Below, piece after piece: positions 33,832-42,382 of a stretch of 64,000 nucleotides of DNA. The stretch is taken from contig NZ_MDZB01000044.1 of the NCBI RefSeq assembly GCF_001816145.1, forward strand, positions 33,501 through 97,500, in the 5' to 3' direction. How positions within the stretch are numbered: the stretch's first letter is position 1; each line of letters begins with the position of its first letter. Both the position numbers and the translations under genes were made by a program. The notes under the pieces are model-generated. The model saw only the letters and a list, made by a program, of their open reading frames with translations. It did no database searches and had not been told where the DNA came from. The DNA comes from Hymenobacter lapidarius (GTDB lineage: Bacteria > Bacteroidota > Bacteroidia > Cytophagales > Hymenobacteraceae).

Positions 33832-35817
33832 GTGTTGCGCCGGGTGCTGCTCCTGTGGCTGCTCCTGGCTGGCCTTGCGCCAGTGGCTAACGCGCAAACC
33901 GCCGCCAGCGACAGCCTGCGGCGGGCCGTGGCGCAGGCCCCCGCCGACTCCGGCCGCGTGCTGCTGCTCCTGCAGCTGGCCTACTCCTACCGGGCTTCCC
34001 GGCCGGACTCTACCGTGCGCCTGGCCCAGCGGGCCCTGGCGGTGGCCCGCCGCGTGGGCTTTGGCAAGGGCGAAGGCCGGGCCCTGAGCATGCTGGGCGC
34101 CGTGCAACGCGAGCGCGGCCAGCTGCCCGAGGCATTTGCCACGCAGCTGCAGGCCCTGCAGCTGTGCCGCGAGCTGCCCGATGCCGAGGGCGAAGCCAGC
34201 AGCCTGAATGCGCTGGGCAACATCAGCCTGGACCTGCGCCAGTACCGGCAGGCCCTGCGCTACTACCAGCAGTCCAAAGCCGTGTTCGAGCAGCGCGGCC
34301 AGCAGGCCTGGGTGGCCGGCGCCTTCACCAACATCGGCAGCTGCTACGAGAAGCTGGGCGTGCTGGACTCGGCCCTGCTGGCCCAGCAGCGCGCCGAAGC
34401 CCTGATTGCCCGGCATCCGCAGCCGCGGCTGGCGGTGGCGCTGGCCCTGCGCAACATGGGCACGGTGCAGGCCCGCCTGGGCCACACCGCGGCCGCTTTT
34501 GCCTACTTCCGACGGTCTATCCGGGAAACCTACGCCAGCAACGATTTGCGCAACCGCGCTATGGCGGCGTATCTCATGGCCGACCTGTACCACACGCAGC
34601 AACAGCCGGATTCGGCATTGCGCTACGCTTACCAAGCCCTGCGCACCGCCCGGCAGGTGTCTTACCGCATGACCATGCTGGAGGCCAGCAACTTGCTCAC
34701 GCGCCTGTACCAGGCCCGCGCCAACGTGGACAGCGCTTTCCACTACCAGCGCCTGGCTATGGCCACGCACGACAGCTTATTCGGCCCCGAGAAATTCCAG
34801 CGGCTGCAGCTGCTGGCCTTCAATGAGCAGCAGCGCCAGCAGGCCCAGCGCGAAGAGCAGGAACTGCAAACCGCTCGCTACCAACGGCTGGCGTTGCTGG
34901 CGTTGGTGGCCGTGATTGGGGCGGTGGCGTTCCTGCTGTGGCGCAACAACCGGCAGCAGCGGCAGGCCAACCTCCTGCTCAACGAGCGCAACACCCGCAT
35001 TGAAGCGCAGCGCCAGGAGCTGGAAACCGCGCTGGCCGAGCTGCGGAGCACCCAGGCCCAGCTGGTGGCGGCCGAGAAATGGAGCTTCGTGGGAGAACTA
35101 TCGGCTGATATTGCCGATGAGCTGCGCAATCCGCTGGCTTTCATGCAGAACTTTGCCGAAGTGAGCATGGCCATGATTGACAAAGAGCAGCCCGGCACGG
35201 CGCGTTCGGCGGAGCTGGAGCGGGAAATAATGGCCGGCCTGAAGCAGAACCTGAAGAACATCAGCCAGCACGGCCGGCGCGCCTCTTCCATCATCAAAGA
35301 GATGCTGGACCATGCGCGCACCGGCACCCGCGAGCCGCAGCCCACCGACATCAACGCCCTGGTGGCCGAGTACCTGCTGCGCACCGACCACGGCAAGCCG
35401 ATGCCGGGCGCGGCGTCGGCTATTGAGCTGCACACGTCTTTCGCCCCTGGCTTGCAGCCGGTGGCGGTGGTACCCGACGAGCTCGGCCGGGCGCTACTCA
35501 ACCTGTTCAACAACGCCCTTTATTCGGTGCGGCAGCGGCAGGCCCAGGAACCGGGCTACCAACCCATGGTGAGCGTGACGACGCAGCGCGTGGGGCCGGA
35601 GGTGGAAATCCGGGTGCGCGACAACGGCGTGGGCATGTCGGCGGCCGTGGCGGCGCAGGCGTTCCATCCTTTCTTTAGCACCAAGCCCCCCGGCGATGGC
35701 ACCGGACTGGGCCTGTCGCTCGCGCACGACATCATTACCAAAGGCCACCGGGGCAACCTGGCCATGGAAACCCAGGCGGGAGAATTTGCCGAGTTCACGG
35801 TCCGAATACCCGCCTAA
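33832..35817 (+). CDS. TPR-containing sensor kinase-like protein with Asp in place of the phospho-acceptor His
   Basis: The signal peptide or anchor (LLLWLLLAGLAPVANAQ) supports a GTG start at 33832; a GTG at 33697 is the alternative. Order: a periplasmic region of about six TPR-like repeats (for example GEASSLNALGNISLDLRQYR), one TM helix (LALLALVAVIGAVAFLLW), a coiled coil, then a DHp domain and HATPase. The HATPase boxes are intact (LLNLFNNALYSV, VRDNGVGM, GTGLGLSLAHDI). The DHp motif reads ELSADIADELRNPLAF where relatives have AGIAHE-Q-NPL; the codon at 35116-35118 is GAT. Autophosphorylation at this site should not be possible. Confidence 0.88.
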   Translation: MLRRVLLLWLLLAGLAPVANAQTAASDSLRRAVAQAPADSGRVLLLLQLAYSYRASRPDSTVRLAQRALAVARRVGFGKGEGRALSMLGAVQRERGQLPEAFATQLQALQLCRELPDAEGEASSLNALGNISLDLRQYRQALRYYQQSKAVFEQRGQQAWVAGAFTNIGSCYEKLGVLDSALLAQQRAEALIARHPQPRLAVALALRNMGTVQARLGHTAAAFAYFRRSIRETYASNDLRNRAMAAYLMADLYHTQQQPDSALRYAYQALRTARQVSYRMTMLEASNLLTRLYQARANVDSAFHYQRLAMATHDSLFGPEKFQRLQLLAFNEQQRQQAQREEQELQTARYQRLALLALVAVIGAVAFLLWRNNRQQRQANLLLNERNTRIEAQRQELETALAELRSTQAQLVAAEKWSFVGELSADIADELRNPLAFMQNFAEVSMAMIDKEQPGTARSAELEREIMAGLKQNLKNISQHGRRASSIIKEMLDHARTGTREPQPTDINALVAEYLLRTDHGKPMPGAASAIELHTSFAPGLQPVAVVPDELGRALLNLFNNALYSVRQRQAQEPGYQPMVSVTTQRVGPEVEIRVRDNGVGMSAAVAAQAFHPFFSTKPPGDGTGLGLSLAHDIITKGHRGNLAMETQAGEFAEFTVRIPA

Positions 35818-35822
35818 CTTTG
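35815..35822 (+). promoter_or_regulatory. -7 box overlapping the stop of the kinase-like gene
   Basis: TAACTTTG uses the TAA stop of the upstream gene as its first bases and lies 24 bases before the ATG at 35847, so the amidohydrolase gene may have its own promoter. Confidence 0.5.
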
Positions 35823-35846
35823 CCGCCCCCGCTTGCTCGTTTCCGC

Positions 35847-37286
35847 ATGATATTTCTTCGACTACTCCTGGGCCTGGCCGTGACCGTGCTGCTGGCCACC
35901 TGCGCCCGCCGGCCCACCAAGCTGGAGATTTACGATGTGGTTATCAACCACGTCACCATTGTGGATGTGGTGACCGGGGAGCTGCGCCCCAATCAAGTGG
36001 TGGCCATTGCCAGGGGCAAGATTGTGGAGATACAAGTGGCCGACAAAGACAGCTACGCCGCCAAACAGTACGTGAACGGCAACGGCCGTTACCTCATTCC
36101 GGGCCTGTGGGACATGCACGTGCATTTCCGGGGCGGCGACAGCCTGATTGCGGCCAACAAAAAGAGCCTGACGCTCTTTCTGGCCCACGGCATCACCACG
36201 GTGCGCGACGCTGGCGGCGACCTCACACCCAGCGTGTACCAGTGGCGCAGCGAGCTGGCAGCCGGCCGCATCGCGGGGCCGAACATCTTCACCTCCGGCC
36301 CCAAGATTGACGGGCCCCAGGCGTACTGGCCCGGCTCGCTGGAAGTGGAAACGCCCGCCCAGATTCGCCGGGCCCTCGATTCCCTGCAACGGCTGAAGGT
36401 GGACTACGTGAAGATTTACGACAGCAAAATCTCCGGTGCGGCCTACCTCAACACCATCAAGTACGCCCAGCGGCGCGGCATGAAAACCACCGGCCACATG
36501 CCCTACTCGGTGAAGCTGAGCGACGCCGTGAAGAATGGCCTGGATGCAACCGAGCACCTCTATTACGTATTCAAAGCCTGTTCGAGCAAGGAAGACAGCC
36601 TCACGGCGCTGGTGAAAGCCAGCCTGAAAACGCCCAAGCCGCTGGGCCTGTTTGCCGTGCTGCCCACCGTATACGACACCTACAGCCCCGCCGCCGCCAC
36701 CCGAATTTTCCAGCTGATGGCCAAGCGCCAGACGGCCGCAGTGCCCACGCTGCACATCCAGAAAACGTTGGCCGAGCTGCCCGGTAACGACCACAGCCAG
36801 GACACCCTGCGGGCTTACATCGACCCGAAGATTCAGGCCACGTATGCGCGGCGCCTGGCCAGCGCCCGCCTGCAGTCGCCCGCCGCCAACGCCTTCAGCC
36901 GCAAGCTTAACGCCAAGTTTATGAGCCTGATACCGCTGATGCAGGCCGAAGGGGTTCCCATTCTGGCCGGTTCCGACAGCGGGCCCTTCAACTCGTTTAT
37001 TTACCCCGGCGCCTCGCTACAAGACGAGCTGCTGCTGCTGGTGCAGGCCGGCCTCACGCCTCTGCAAGCCCTGCAGACGGCCACCATCAACGGGGCCCGG
37101 TTTATGGGCGTGGCCGGCCGCACCGGCACTATCGCCCCAAGCAAAGACGCCGACCTGCTGCTGCTGACCGCCAACCCGCTGGAGGACATCAACAACATCA
37201 GGAAAATTGACACGGTGGTGTCGCGCGGCAAAGCCTACCCGGCGCCCGCCCTGGCCAATCTGATGCGGGCTATTAAGAATCAGTAA
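35847..37286 (+). CDS. Amidohydrolase-family lipoprotein (imidazolonepropionase-like)
   Basis: The 479-residue protein has a lipoprotein signal with lipobox LLATC. The metal-dependent hydrolase fold is clear: IPGLWDMHVHFRGG carries the HxH motif, GHMPYS a third His, and AGSDSGPF the late metal Asp. It ends with the composite beta-domain (TIAPSKDADLLLLTANPLED). Cyclic amidase or dipeptidase activity is possible; the substrate is not predictable. The start at 35847 is chosen for the signal; nine upstream codons from 35820 are unlikely. Confidence 0.9.
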   Translation: MIFLRLLLGLAVTVLLATCARRPTKLEIYDVVINHVTIVDVVTGELRPNQVVAIARGKIVEIQVADKDSYAAKQYVNGNGRYLIPGLWDMHVHFRGGDSLIAANKKSLTLFLAHGITTVRDAGGDLTPSVYQWRSELAAGRIAGPNIFTSGPKIDGPQAYWPGSLEVETPAQIRRALDSLQRLKVDYVKIYDSKISGAAYLNTIKYAQRRGMKTTGHMPYSVKLSDAVKNGLDATEHLYYVFKACSSKEDSLTALVKASLKTPKPLGLFAVLPTVYDTYSPAAATRIFQLMAKRQTAAVPTLHIQKTLAELPGNDHSQDTLRAYIDPKIQATYARRLASARLQSPAANAFSRKLNAKFMSLIPLMQAEGVPILAGSDSGPFNSFIYPGASLQDELLLLVQAGLTPLQALQTATINGARFMGVAGRTGTIAPSKDADLLLLTANPLEDINNIRKIDTVVSRGKAYPAPALANLMRAIKNQ

Positions 37287-37353
37287 CGAGACGCTTCGGA
37301 TATCTTACCGGCTTCCCGAACGAACCTTCCGGAACCCAATGGCATCCTGACCA

Positions 37354-37420
37354 GCATGCCCCGAAAGCTCAGAAAGCACCGGCCTGATGGACCGGTGCTT
37401 TCTGAGCTTTCGGGGCATGC
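37354..37420. terminator. Perfect 29-bp hairpin between convergent genes
   Basis: Arms 37354-37382 and 37392-37420 are perfectly complementary around a 9-base loop. It lies between the convergent amidohydrolase and CHRD genes and can terminate both. There is no T tract, and the stem is much longer than needed for intrinsic termination. Confidence 0.85.
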
Positions 37421-37439
37421 CAATGGGCAGGCGCTATGC

Positions 37440-37904
37440 TTATTTAACCGTGAGGTTGGCGCGGATTTCACCGCTGGGAGTGGCGGCGGTGTGCAGGTTG
37501 GCGTACACGCCGCCGGCCAACAGAGCAGTTGCCTGTGCCGGGCTCAGGATGGTGGTGCCATTAATGGGCGACTCGAAGCCGGTGCTGGCCGCGTTGTTGA
37601 AAGGGAACGGCAGGAAGACTGCCCCGTTCGCGCCGGGCGCGCCGGTGTGCAGGTGGCCGGCGGTGGGCGTCAGGCCAGAGTAGGTGACAGTAAAGCGCAA
37701 CTCCCGGGTGGCACGGTCGAAGGTGCCGGCGAAATTGCCCGTGGCGGCTGTGGCCACGGCGGGCACTTCCTGGGCGCCTGAAAAGGCGGCCGAAACAACG
37801 GGCAGGGCTGGGGCAGCGGGTGCCGTGTCGTTGCTGTCGTCGGAGCAACCGCTGGCGGCCAAAAGGCCGGTGGCCAGCAGGAGAGTAGAGAAAATGCGGT
37901 TCAT
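37440..37904 (-). CDS. CHRD-domain lipoprotein
   Basis: The 154-residue protein has a lipoprotein signal (lipobox LAASGC, then Ser/Asp/Asn). The single CHRD (chordin-like) domain is recognisable by AAFSGAQEVPAVATAATGNF, ELRFTVTYSGL, HLHTGAPGANG and the C-terminal YANLHTAATPSGEIRANL. CHRD domains occur in secreted bacterial proteins of unknown biochemical role. The start at 37904 is preferred over 37913. Confidence 0.9.
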   Translation of the reverse strand: MNRIFSTLLLATGLLAASGCSDDSNDTAPAAPALPVVSAAFSGAQEVPAVATAATGNFAGTFDRATRELRFTVTYSGLTPTAGHLHTGAPGANGAVFLPFPFNNAASTGFESPINGTTILSPAQATALLAGGVYANLHTAATPSGEIRANLTVK

Positions 37905-38260
37905 GGGATGCAATAAAGTGATGATTAAAAAAGAATTACGCTTGCCTAACGCCTGGGCCCGTCATAATGTTTTTGCTGATAAGCGCAAAAAAGGTTTGGC
38001 CGGACCGGTTCAGGGACATTCGCGGGTTAGGCGGCGCAAAACAGGGAAATCAGACCTGCGGGCGAGGGGTTTTATGCCGGGGAAATGCCTGCACCCAATA
38101 GCTGGGGATGTGATAAGTGGCTTGTGGGTGAACGTACTGGGCTCAACACCCCAAAGAGATGACCGAGTGCACGGGGCGGCGCCCTTCAAACGACAGCGCC
38201 CCGGCTACGCGCCGCCAAAGCGAAGCGTGACCGGGGCGCCGGACGGCATAGCGGCAGCAG
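37905..38260. other. Gap of about 355 bases upstream of the CHRD gene
   Basis: No gene was recognised. The stretch between the two minus-strand genes presumably holds the promoter of the CHRD gene and the terminator of the DUF547 gene (hairpin at 38196-38239). Confidence 0.5.
38196..38239 (-). terminator. GC-rich hairpin downstream of the DUF547 gene
   Basis: GCGCCCCGG (38196-38204) pairs with CCGGGGCGC (38231-38239), and the inner TACGC/GCGT extends the stem. It lies 22 bases after the stop. No T run is present. Confidence 0.5.
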
Positions 38261-39088
38261 TTACTTCTGCTCGTTCAAGTCCCAGTTATACGTCATGAAC
38301 GTGGGCTGGATTTCGGCATCCACTTTGGGGCCGGTCGAGTACTTGTTGATGGTTTTTGAGAGCGTGTTGTCGTCTTTCTTGAAGTCGCCGGGGTAGAAGT
38401 CGAAGATGGACGATACCTGCGGGGCGTTGGCGGGCGTGAGCTTGTTCTTGGTGGGGTTGTTGATGAAATCGCGCGACTGGTCCTCCAGCTGCTGCTCGAG
38501 GCGGCTGCCCACATAAGCTTCGTTGCGCAGCTTGGGGCACGAGATGGCCGCGCACACCAGGGCAAAGTGCACCCGGTACTCGCCGCTGAACTTGCGCCGA
38601 ATCAGGCGCTGCTCCAAATCGTTGAGGCTGTATTTGTCCTTGTCGTTACCCAAGCGAATGAACTGCTGGTCCCACACCGTATTCACCAGCGTTTCGTCGC
38701 CGCCCAGCTGGCGGATGCTTTTCACCGGGTAGCCGCGCAACACCCGCTGAATGGTGAAGGCGTTGTAGGCATTTATCCAGTAGGCGAGCCGGTCGTTTTT
38801 GCTCCACTGCTCGTTGGGCAGGTTGTTGCTCACCGTGGTCAGGTACTCGTTGAGCTGGCTCGAATCGGCCAGGAAGGCGCGGTAGTTCACCATGCCCTGC
38901 GCGTCCACGTGCTTTTTGAGCAGGGCGTTATAGGGCACGTGGTCAACCGGCTTGGTGCCGGCCATCGTGGGGTCCAGTTGCTTGATGTAGCGCACGTACT
39001 TGCAGCTACCCATCAGGAGCGACGCCAGCAGCACCAGAGCCAGGACGGCCCGGCGCGAAGTTGATTGCGAGAAACGGTTAAACGTCAT
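38261..39088 (-). CDS. DUF547 domain lipoprotein
   Basis: The protein has about 275 residues. The start at 39088 gives a lipoprotein signal (lipobox LLMGSC); an ATG at 39139 would add a second hydrophobic stretch. The DUF547 core is clear: VPYNALLKKHVDAQGMVNYRAF, LAYWINAYNAFTIQRVL, VNTVWDQ, LNDLEQRLIR and VHFALVCAAISCPKL, with the conserved Cys. The family is fold-related to papain/transglutaminase-like proteins; activity is unknown. A TAGGTTTG box lies about 50 bases upstream. Confidence 0.9.
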   Translation of the reverse strand: MTFNRFSQSTSRRAVLALVLLASLLMGSCKYVRYIKQLDPTMAGTKPVDHVPYNALLKKHVDAQGMVNYRAFLADSSQLNEYLTTVSNNLPNEQWSKNDRLAYWINAYNAFTIQRVLRGYPVKSIRQLGGDETLVNTVWDQQFIRLGNDKDKYSLNDLEQRLIRRKFSGEYRVHFALVCAAISCPKLRNEAYVGSRLEQQLEDQSRDFINNPTKNKLTPANAPQVSSIFDFYPGDFKKDDNTLSKTINKYSTGPKVDAEIQPTFMTYNWDLNEQK

Positions 39089-39139
39089 AAGGCAAGAGGC
39101 ACTGAACAGCCAAAACAGAACCAGAATCGGTCCCGTCAC

Positions 39140-39147
39140 AAACCTAC
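39140..39147 (-). promoter_or_regulatory. -7 box upstream of the DUF547 gene
   Basis: TAGGTTTG on the minus strand matches TAnnTTTG and lies just upstream of 39139, which favours the shorter start at 39088. Confidence 0.5.
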
Positions 39148-39308
39148 GCAGCGAATGTTAGTTTGGATGCTGCCACGGCTGTTCCTGACGGTTTAGGGGG
39201 GGGCAGGCCGCACAATTTGCCTTGCTGAAAATCCAGCGAGTAACGTGGTCCGTATTGTCTTGGCGCTACGACCGAGTAGTTTCGCATTTCCGTCTAATTT
39301 CATCCTTC

Positions 39309-42251
39309 ATGACTCCAAACACTACCCTTTTAGGGCGACTGTTTCCCGCGGTGGCCATCGTCTGTGCGCTGGCACCGGCCGCGTACGCGCAGAACGCCGC
39401 TTCCGGCCCAGTCACGGGCACCGTTACCGACGAGCAGCGCCAGCCCCTGGTCGGCGCCACGGTCGTGCTCAACCCCGGCAACCTCGGCACCACCACCGGC
39501 GCCGACGGGTCGTTTTCGCTCACCGCGCCGGCGGGCAGCTACACTGCCACGGTGTCGTACCTGGGCTATAAGGTGGCTAACCAAGCCATCACCGTCACCG
39601 CCGGCGGTACCGCCACCCTCAATGCCTCGCTGGCCCGGGACCCCCTGCTAATGGACGGCGTGGTGGTTACCGGCAACTTCAACCCCCAGAGCAAGCTGGA
39701 AAGCTCCACGGCCGTCACCACGCTCAACGCCCGGCAGATTCAGAACCGGGTGTCGCGCGGTACCGCCGACCTGCTCATGGCCGTGCCCGGCTTCCGGGTA
39801 AACTCCGACGGCGGCGAAGCGGCCAACTCGGTCTCGCCCCGCGGCTTGCCGGTGAACGCGGAGTCGGGCTTCGGCTTCCTGCAATTGATGGAAGACGGCC
39901 TGCCCATTCTGGAAGTGGGCTCGCTCACCTTTGCCAAGTCCGACATTCACTTCCGCGTGGACGAAACCATCGACCGGCTCGAGGTGCTGCGCGGCGGCTC
40001 GGCGGGCCTAGCGGCCAACAACGCCCCCGGCGGCATCGTCAACTTCCTGAGCAAGACCGGCACCGGCGACAAGCTGCACGGCATTGTGCGCCTGACCGGC
40101 GGCGACCAGGGCTTCTACTCCGACCGCACCGGCCTGGCCCAGCTCGGCGGCCTGCAGCGGATTGATGCCAACCTGGGCGGCCCCATCAAGGGCACGCCGC
40201 TGCGCTTCAACATCGGCGGTTTCTACCGCTACGACGTGGGCACGCGCTACGCCGGCTTCCCGGCCAACGTGGGCGGCGGCGTGAAAGCCAACGTGACCTA
40301 TAACCTGAAAAACGGCTACGTGCGGCTCTACGGTAAGTACCTCAACGACCGGGTGGCCTACTACACCAGCATTCCCTATCAAAACCTGAACAATCCGCAG
40401 CAGATTCCCGGCGGCCCCGACTTCCGCCGCGGCACCATGGTTTCGCAGTTTCAGCAGGTCACCACCATCCCGAACCCCTTCAACAACGGCCAGGGCGACC
40501 TCACCCGGGACCTGGCCAACGGCCAGCACACCCGCTACAAGGCCGTGTCGTCGGAGGTGTTCTTTGATTTGGGCAACGGCTTCACCCTTACCGACAACGC
40601 CCGCCTGCTCGACGCCAACCTGAGCACCGACGGCGTGTACGACATCCAGCCGCCCATTCCGGGCCTGGGCCTGGCGGCGCAGTACGCCGCGCTGCGGCCG
40701 CTGGGCGCCGGCACGCCGGTGTTTACCTACGCCGACGACCCCACCCGCACGCCCATCGACATTGCCAACCTCAACGGCAATGGCCTGGTGAACCTCGCCG
40801 GTATTTTCCCCGACGACAAACCCGCCACCAACGCCATCAACAACCTGAAGCTGCAGAAAACGGTGGGCAAGCACCAGCTCACCGGCGGCTTCTACGCCAG
40901 CCGCTACACCATCAAGGAGCGCCTGAGCTACAACCTGGTGGTGCAGGAGGTGGCCAACCGGCCGCGCCTGCTCAACATTACCATTCCCACGCAGGGCCCT
41001 TTGTTTGGCGGTCAGCCCATTGAGGTGACCAAAAACGGCTTCCTTTTCCAGAGCCTGGGCAGCGGCGTGCTCTTCAATTCCACCAACACCACGCAGGTGC
41101 TGAGCTACTACGCCGGCGACCAGTGGCAGGCCACCGATAAGCTGCGCTTCGACGGCGGCGTGCGCCTCGAGACCAGCCACGCCAAGGGCTTTTCGCCCAA
41201 AACGGCGGTGCTCATCAATCCCGACTCGCGGTTCACACCTTTCGTGGGCCCGCCCACGGCCGCCAACGGCTTCGGCGGCTCCAACGGCGGCCTTGATGGC
41301 CAGTACCGCACGTTCTACGACAACCGCTTCCTGCAGAACGTGAGCGACCTGCGCACCTGGGACTTCAACTTCAGCACCTTCAACTACTCGCTGGGCGCCA
41401 ACTATAAGTTCTCGGACCAGGTGGCTACTTATGCCCGCTACAGCAACTCGGGCGTGGCTCCGACTAACGACCAGTTTGCATACGGCGTGAACCCCCGCGA
41501 CCAGAGCGTGACCATTCGCGGCGAGGTGCAGCGCGTGCTGCAGGCCGAAGCGGGCGTGAAAGTGGCCAGCGGCAAGTTTAGTGCCGGCGTGGTGCCTTTT
41601 TATAGCCGCAACACCAACATTCCGTTCACCATCCAGACCTCGGACGCCAACGGCGGCCTGACCCTGGTGCCCCAGCGCGGCAACGTGGACAACCTGGGTG
41701 TGGAAGTGGAAGCCGCCTACTCGCCAGTGGCCGGCCTGACCCTGCGCGGCATCGGCACGGTGCAGCGCCCCCGCTTCCTGGACTTCAACATTCAGGTGCC
41801 TTTCGACCCGCAAACCCCCGCCCGCACCGGCACCCAGGTTATCAACCTGAAGGGTAACAAGCTTGAAGACACCCCCGACCTACTGCTGGAAGGTGGCGCC
41901 GACTACACCTACCGCGGCTTCAACCTGTTTGCCAACTACCGCTGGTTTGGCGAGCGGTTTGCCACCAAGCGCAACAACCTGCTGCTGCCCAGCTACGGCG
42001 TGCTCTTCGGCGGCATTGTGTACGACGTAACCAGCGGCAACCTGAAAGGCGTGCAGGTGCGCGTGCAGGGCTCCAACCTGCTCAACACCATCGGCTTCGG
42101 CGATGCCGCCGCCCGCAACGGCGAAAACTTCTCGGCCGAATACCTCAAAACCCGCGCCGCCAACGGCAAGACCATCGCCGAAAACGCCTACAACCTGGTG
42201 CGGCCCATCCTGCCCCGCAATGTGACCGTAAGCGTCGCTTACTCCTTCTAA
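39309..42251 (+). CDS. TonB-dependent receptor with N-terminal carboxypeptidase-regulatory domain
   Basis: This outer-membrane active-uptake receptor has about 980 residues. Order: signal peptide (AVAIVCALAPAAYAQ), CarboxypepD_reg-like domain (about 32-110: GTVTDEQRQPLVGATVVLNPGNLGTT), plug domain (VVVTGNFNPQSKLESSTAV to GGIVNFLSKTGTG) and a 22-strand barrel ending in VSVAYSF, with the terminal Phe needed for assembly. No SusD partner or FecIR pair is adjacent, so it is not a typical SusCD locus. The ligand (metal chelate, vitamin or other) is not predictable. The start at 39309 is chosen for the signal. Confidence 0.94.
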   Translation: MTPNTTLLGRLFPAVAIVCALAPAAYAQNAASGPVTGTVTDEQRQPLVGATVVLNPGNLGTTTGADGSFSLTAPAGSYTATVSYLGYKVANQAITVTAGGTATLNASLARDPLLMDGVVVTGNFNPQSKLESSTAVTTLNARQIQNRVSRGTADLLMAVPGFRVNSDGGEAANSVSPRGLPVNAESGFGFLQLMEDGLPILEVGSLTFAKSDIHFRVDETIDRLEVLRGGSAGLAANNAPGGIVNFLSKTGTGDKLHGIVRLTGGDQGFYSDRTGLAQLGGLQRIDANLGGPIKGTPLRFNIGGFYRYDVGTRYAGFPANVGGGVKANVTYNLKNGYVRLYGKYLNDRVAYYTSIPYQNLNNPQQIPGGPDFRRGTMVSQFQQVTTIPNPFNNGQGDLTRDLANGQHTRYKAVSSEVFFDLGNGFTLTDNARLLDANLSTDGVYDIQPPIPGLGLAAQYAALRPLGAGTPVFTYADDPTRTPIDIANLNGNGLVNLAGIFPDDKPATNAINNLKLQKTVGKHQLTGGFYASRYTIKERLSYNLVVQEVANRPRLLNITIPTQGPLFGGQPIEVTKNGFLFQSLGSGVLFNSTNTTQVLSYYAGDQWQATDKLRFDGGVRLETSHAKGFSPKTAVLINPDSRFTPFVGPPTAANGFGGSNGGLDGQYRTFYDNRFLQNVSDLRTWDFNFSTFNYSLGANYKFSDQVATYARYSNSGVAPTNDQFAYGVNPRDQSVTIRGEVQRVLQAEAGVKVASGKFSAGVVPFYSRNTNIPFTIQTSDANGGLTLVPQRGNVDNLGVEVEAAYSPVAGLTLRGIGTVQRPRFLDFNIQVPFDPQTPARTGTQVINLKGNKLEDTPDLLLEGGADYTYRGFNLFANYRWFGERFATKRNNLLLPSYGVLFGGIVYDVTSGNLKGVQVRVQGSNLLNTIGFGDAAARNGENFSAEYLKTRAANGKTIAENAYNLVRPILPRNVTVSVAYSF

Positions 42252-42275
42252 ACCTGCCCAAAAAGCAGGCGCAGC

Positions 42276-42309
42276 AAAAAGCCCTGACCAACTGGTCAGG
42301 GCTTTTTTT
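42276..42309. terminator. Terminator after the TonB receptor gene
   Basis: AAAAAGCCCTGACCA (42276-42290) and TGGTCAGGGCTTTTT (42293-42307) are perfectly complementary with T and A runs on both sides. It is bidirectional, between convergent genes. Confidence 0.95.
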
Positions 42310-42382
42310 GTGAGAATTTTGGGCACGGGTGAAGCTGCAAGCGGCGTGGGGCCGGGGGTGAGGTGCCCGGGCACCTCACCAG

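Noticed and set aside
39309..42251. SusCD-type polysaccharide utilisation locus
   Set aside because: The TonB receptor has no SusD neighbour and no glycoside hydrolase or anti-sigma pair beside it.
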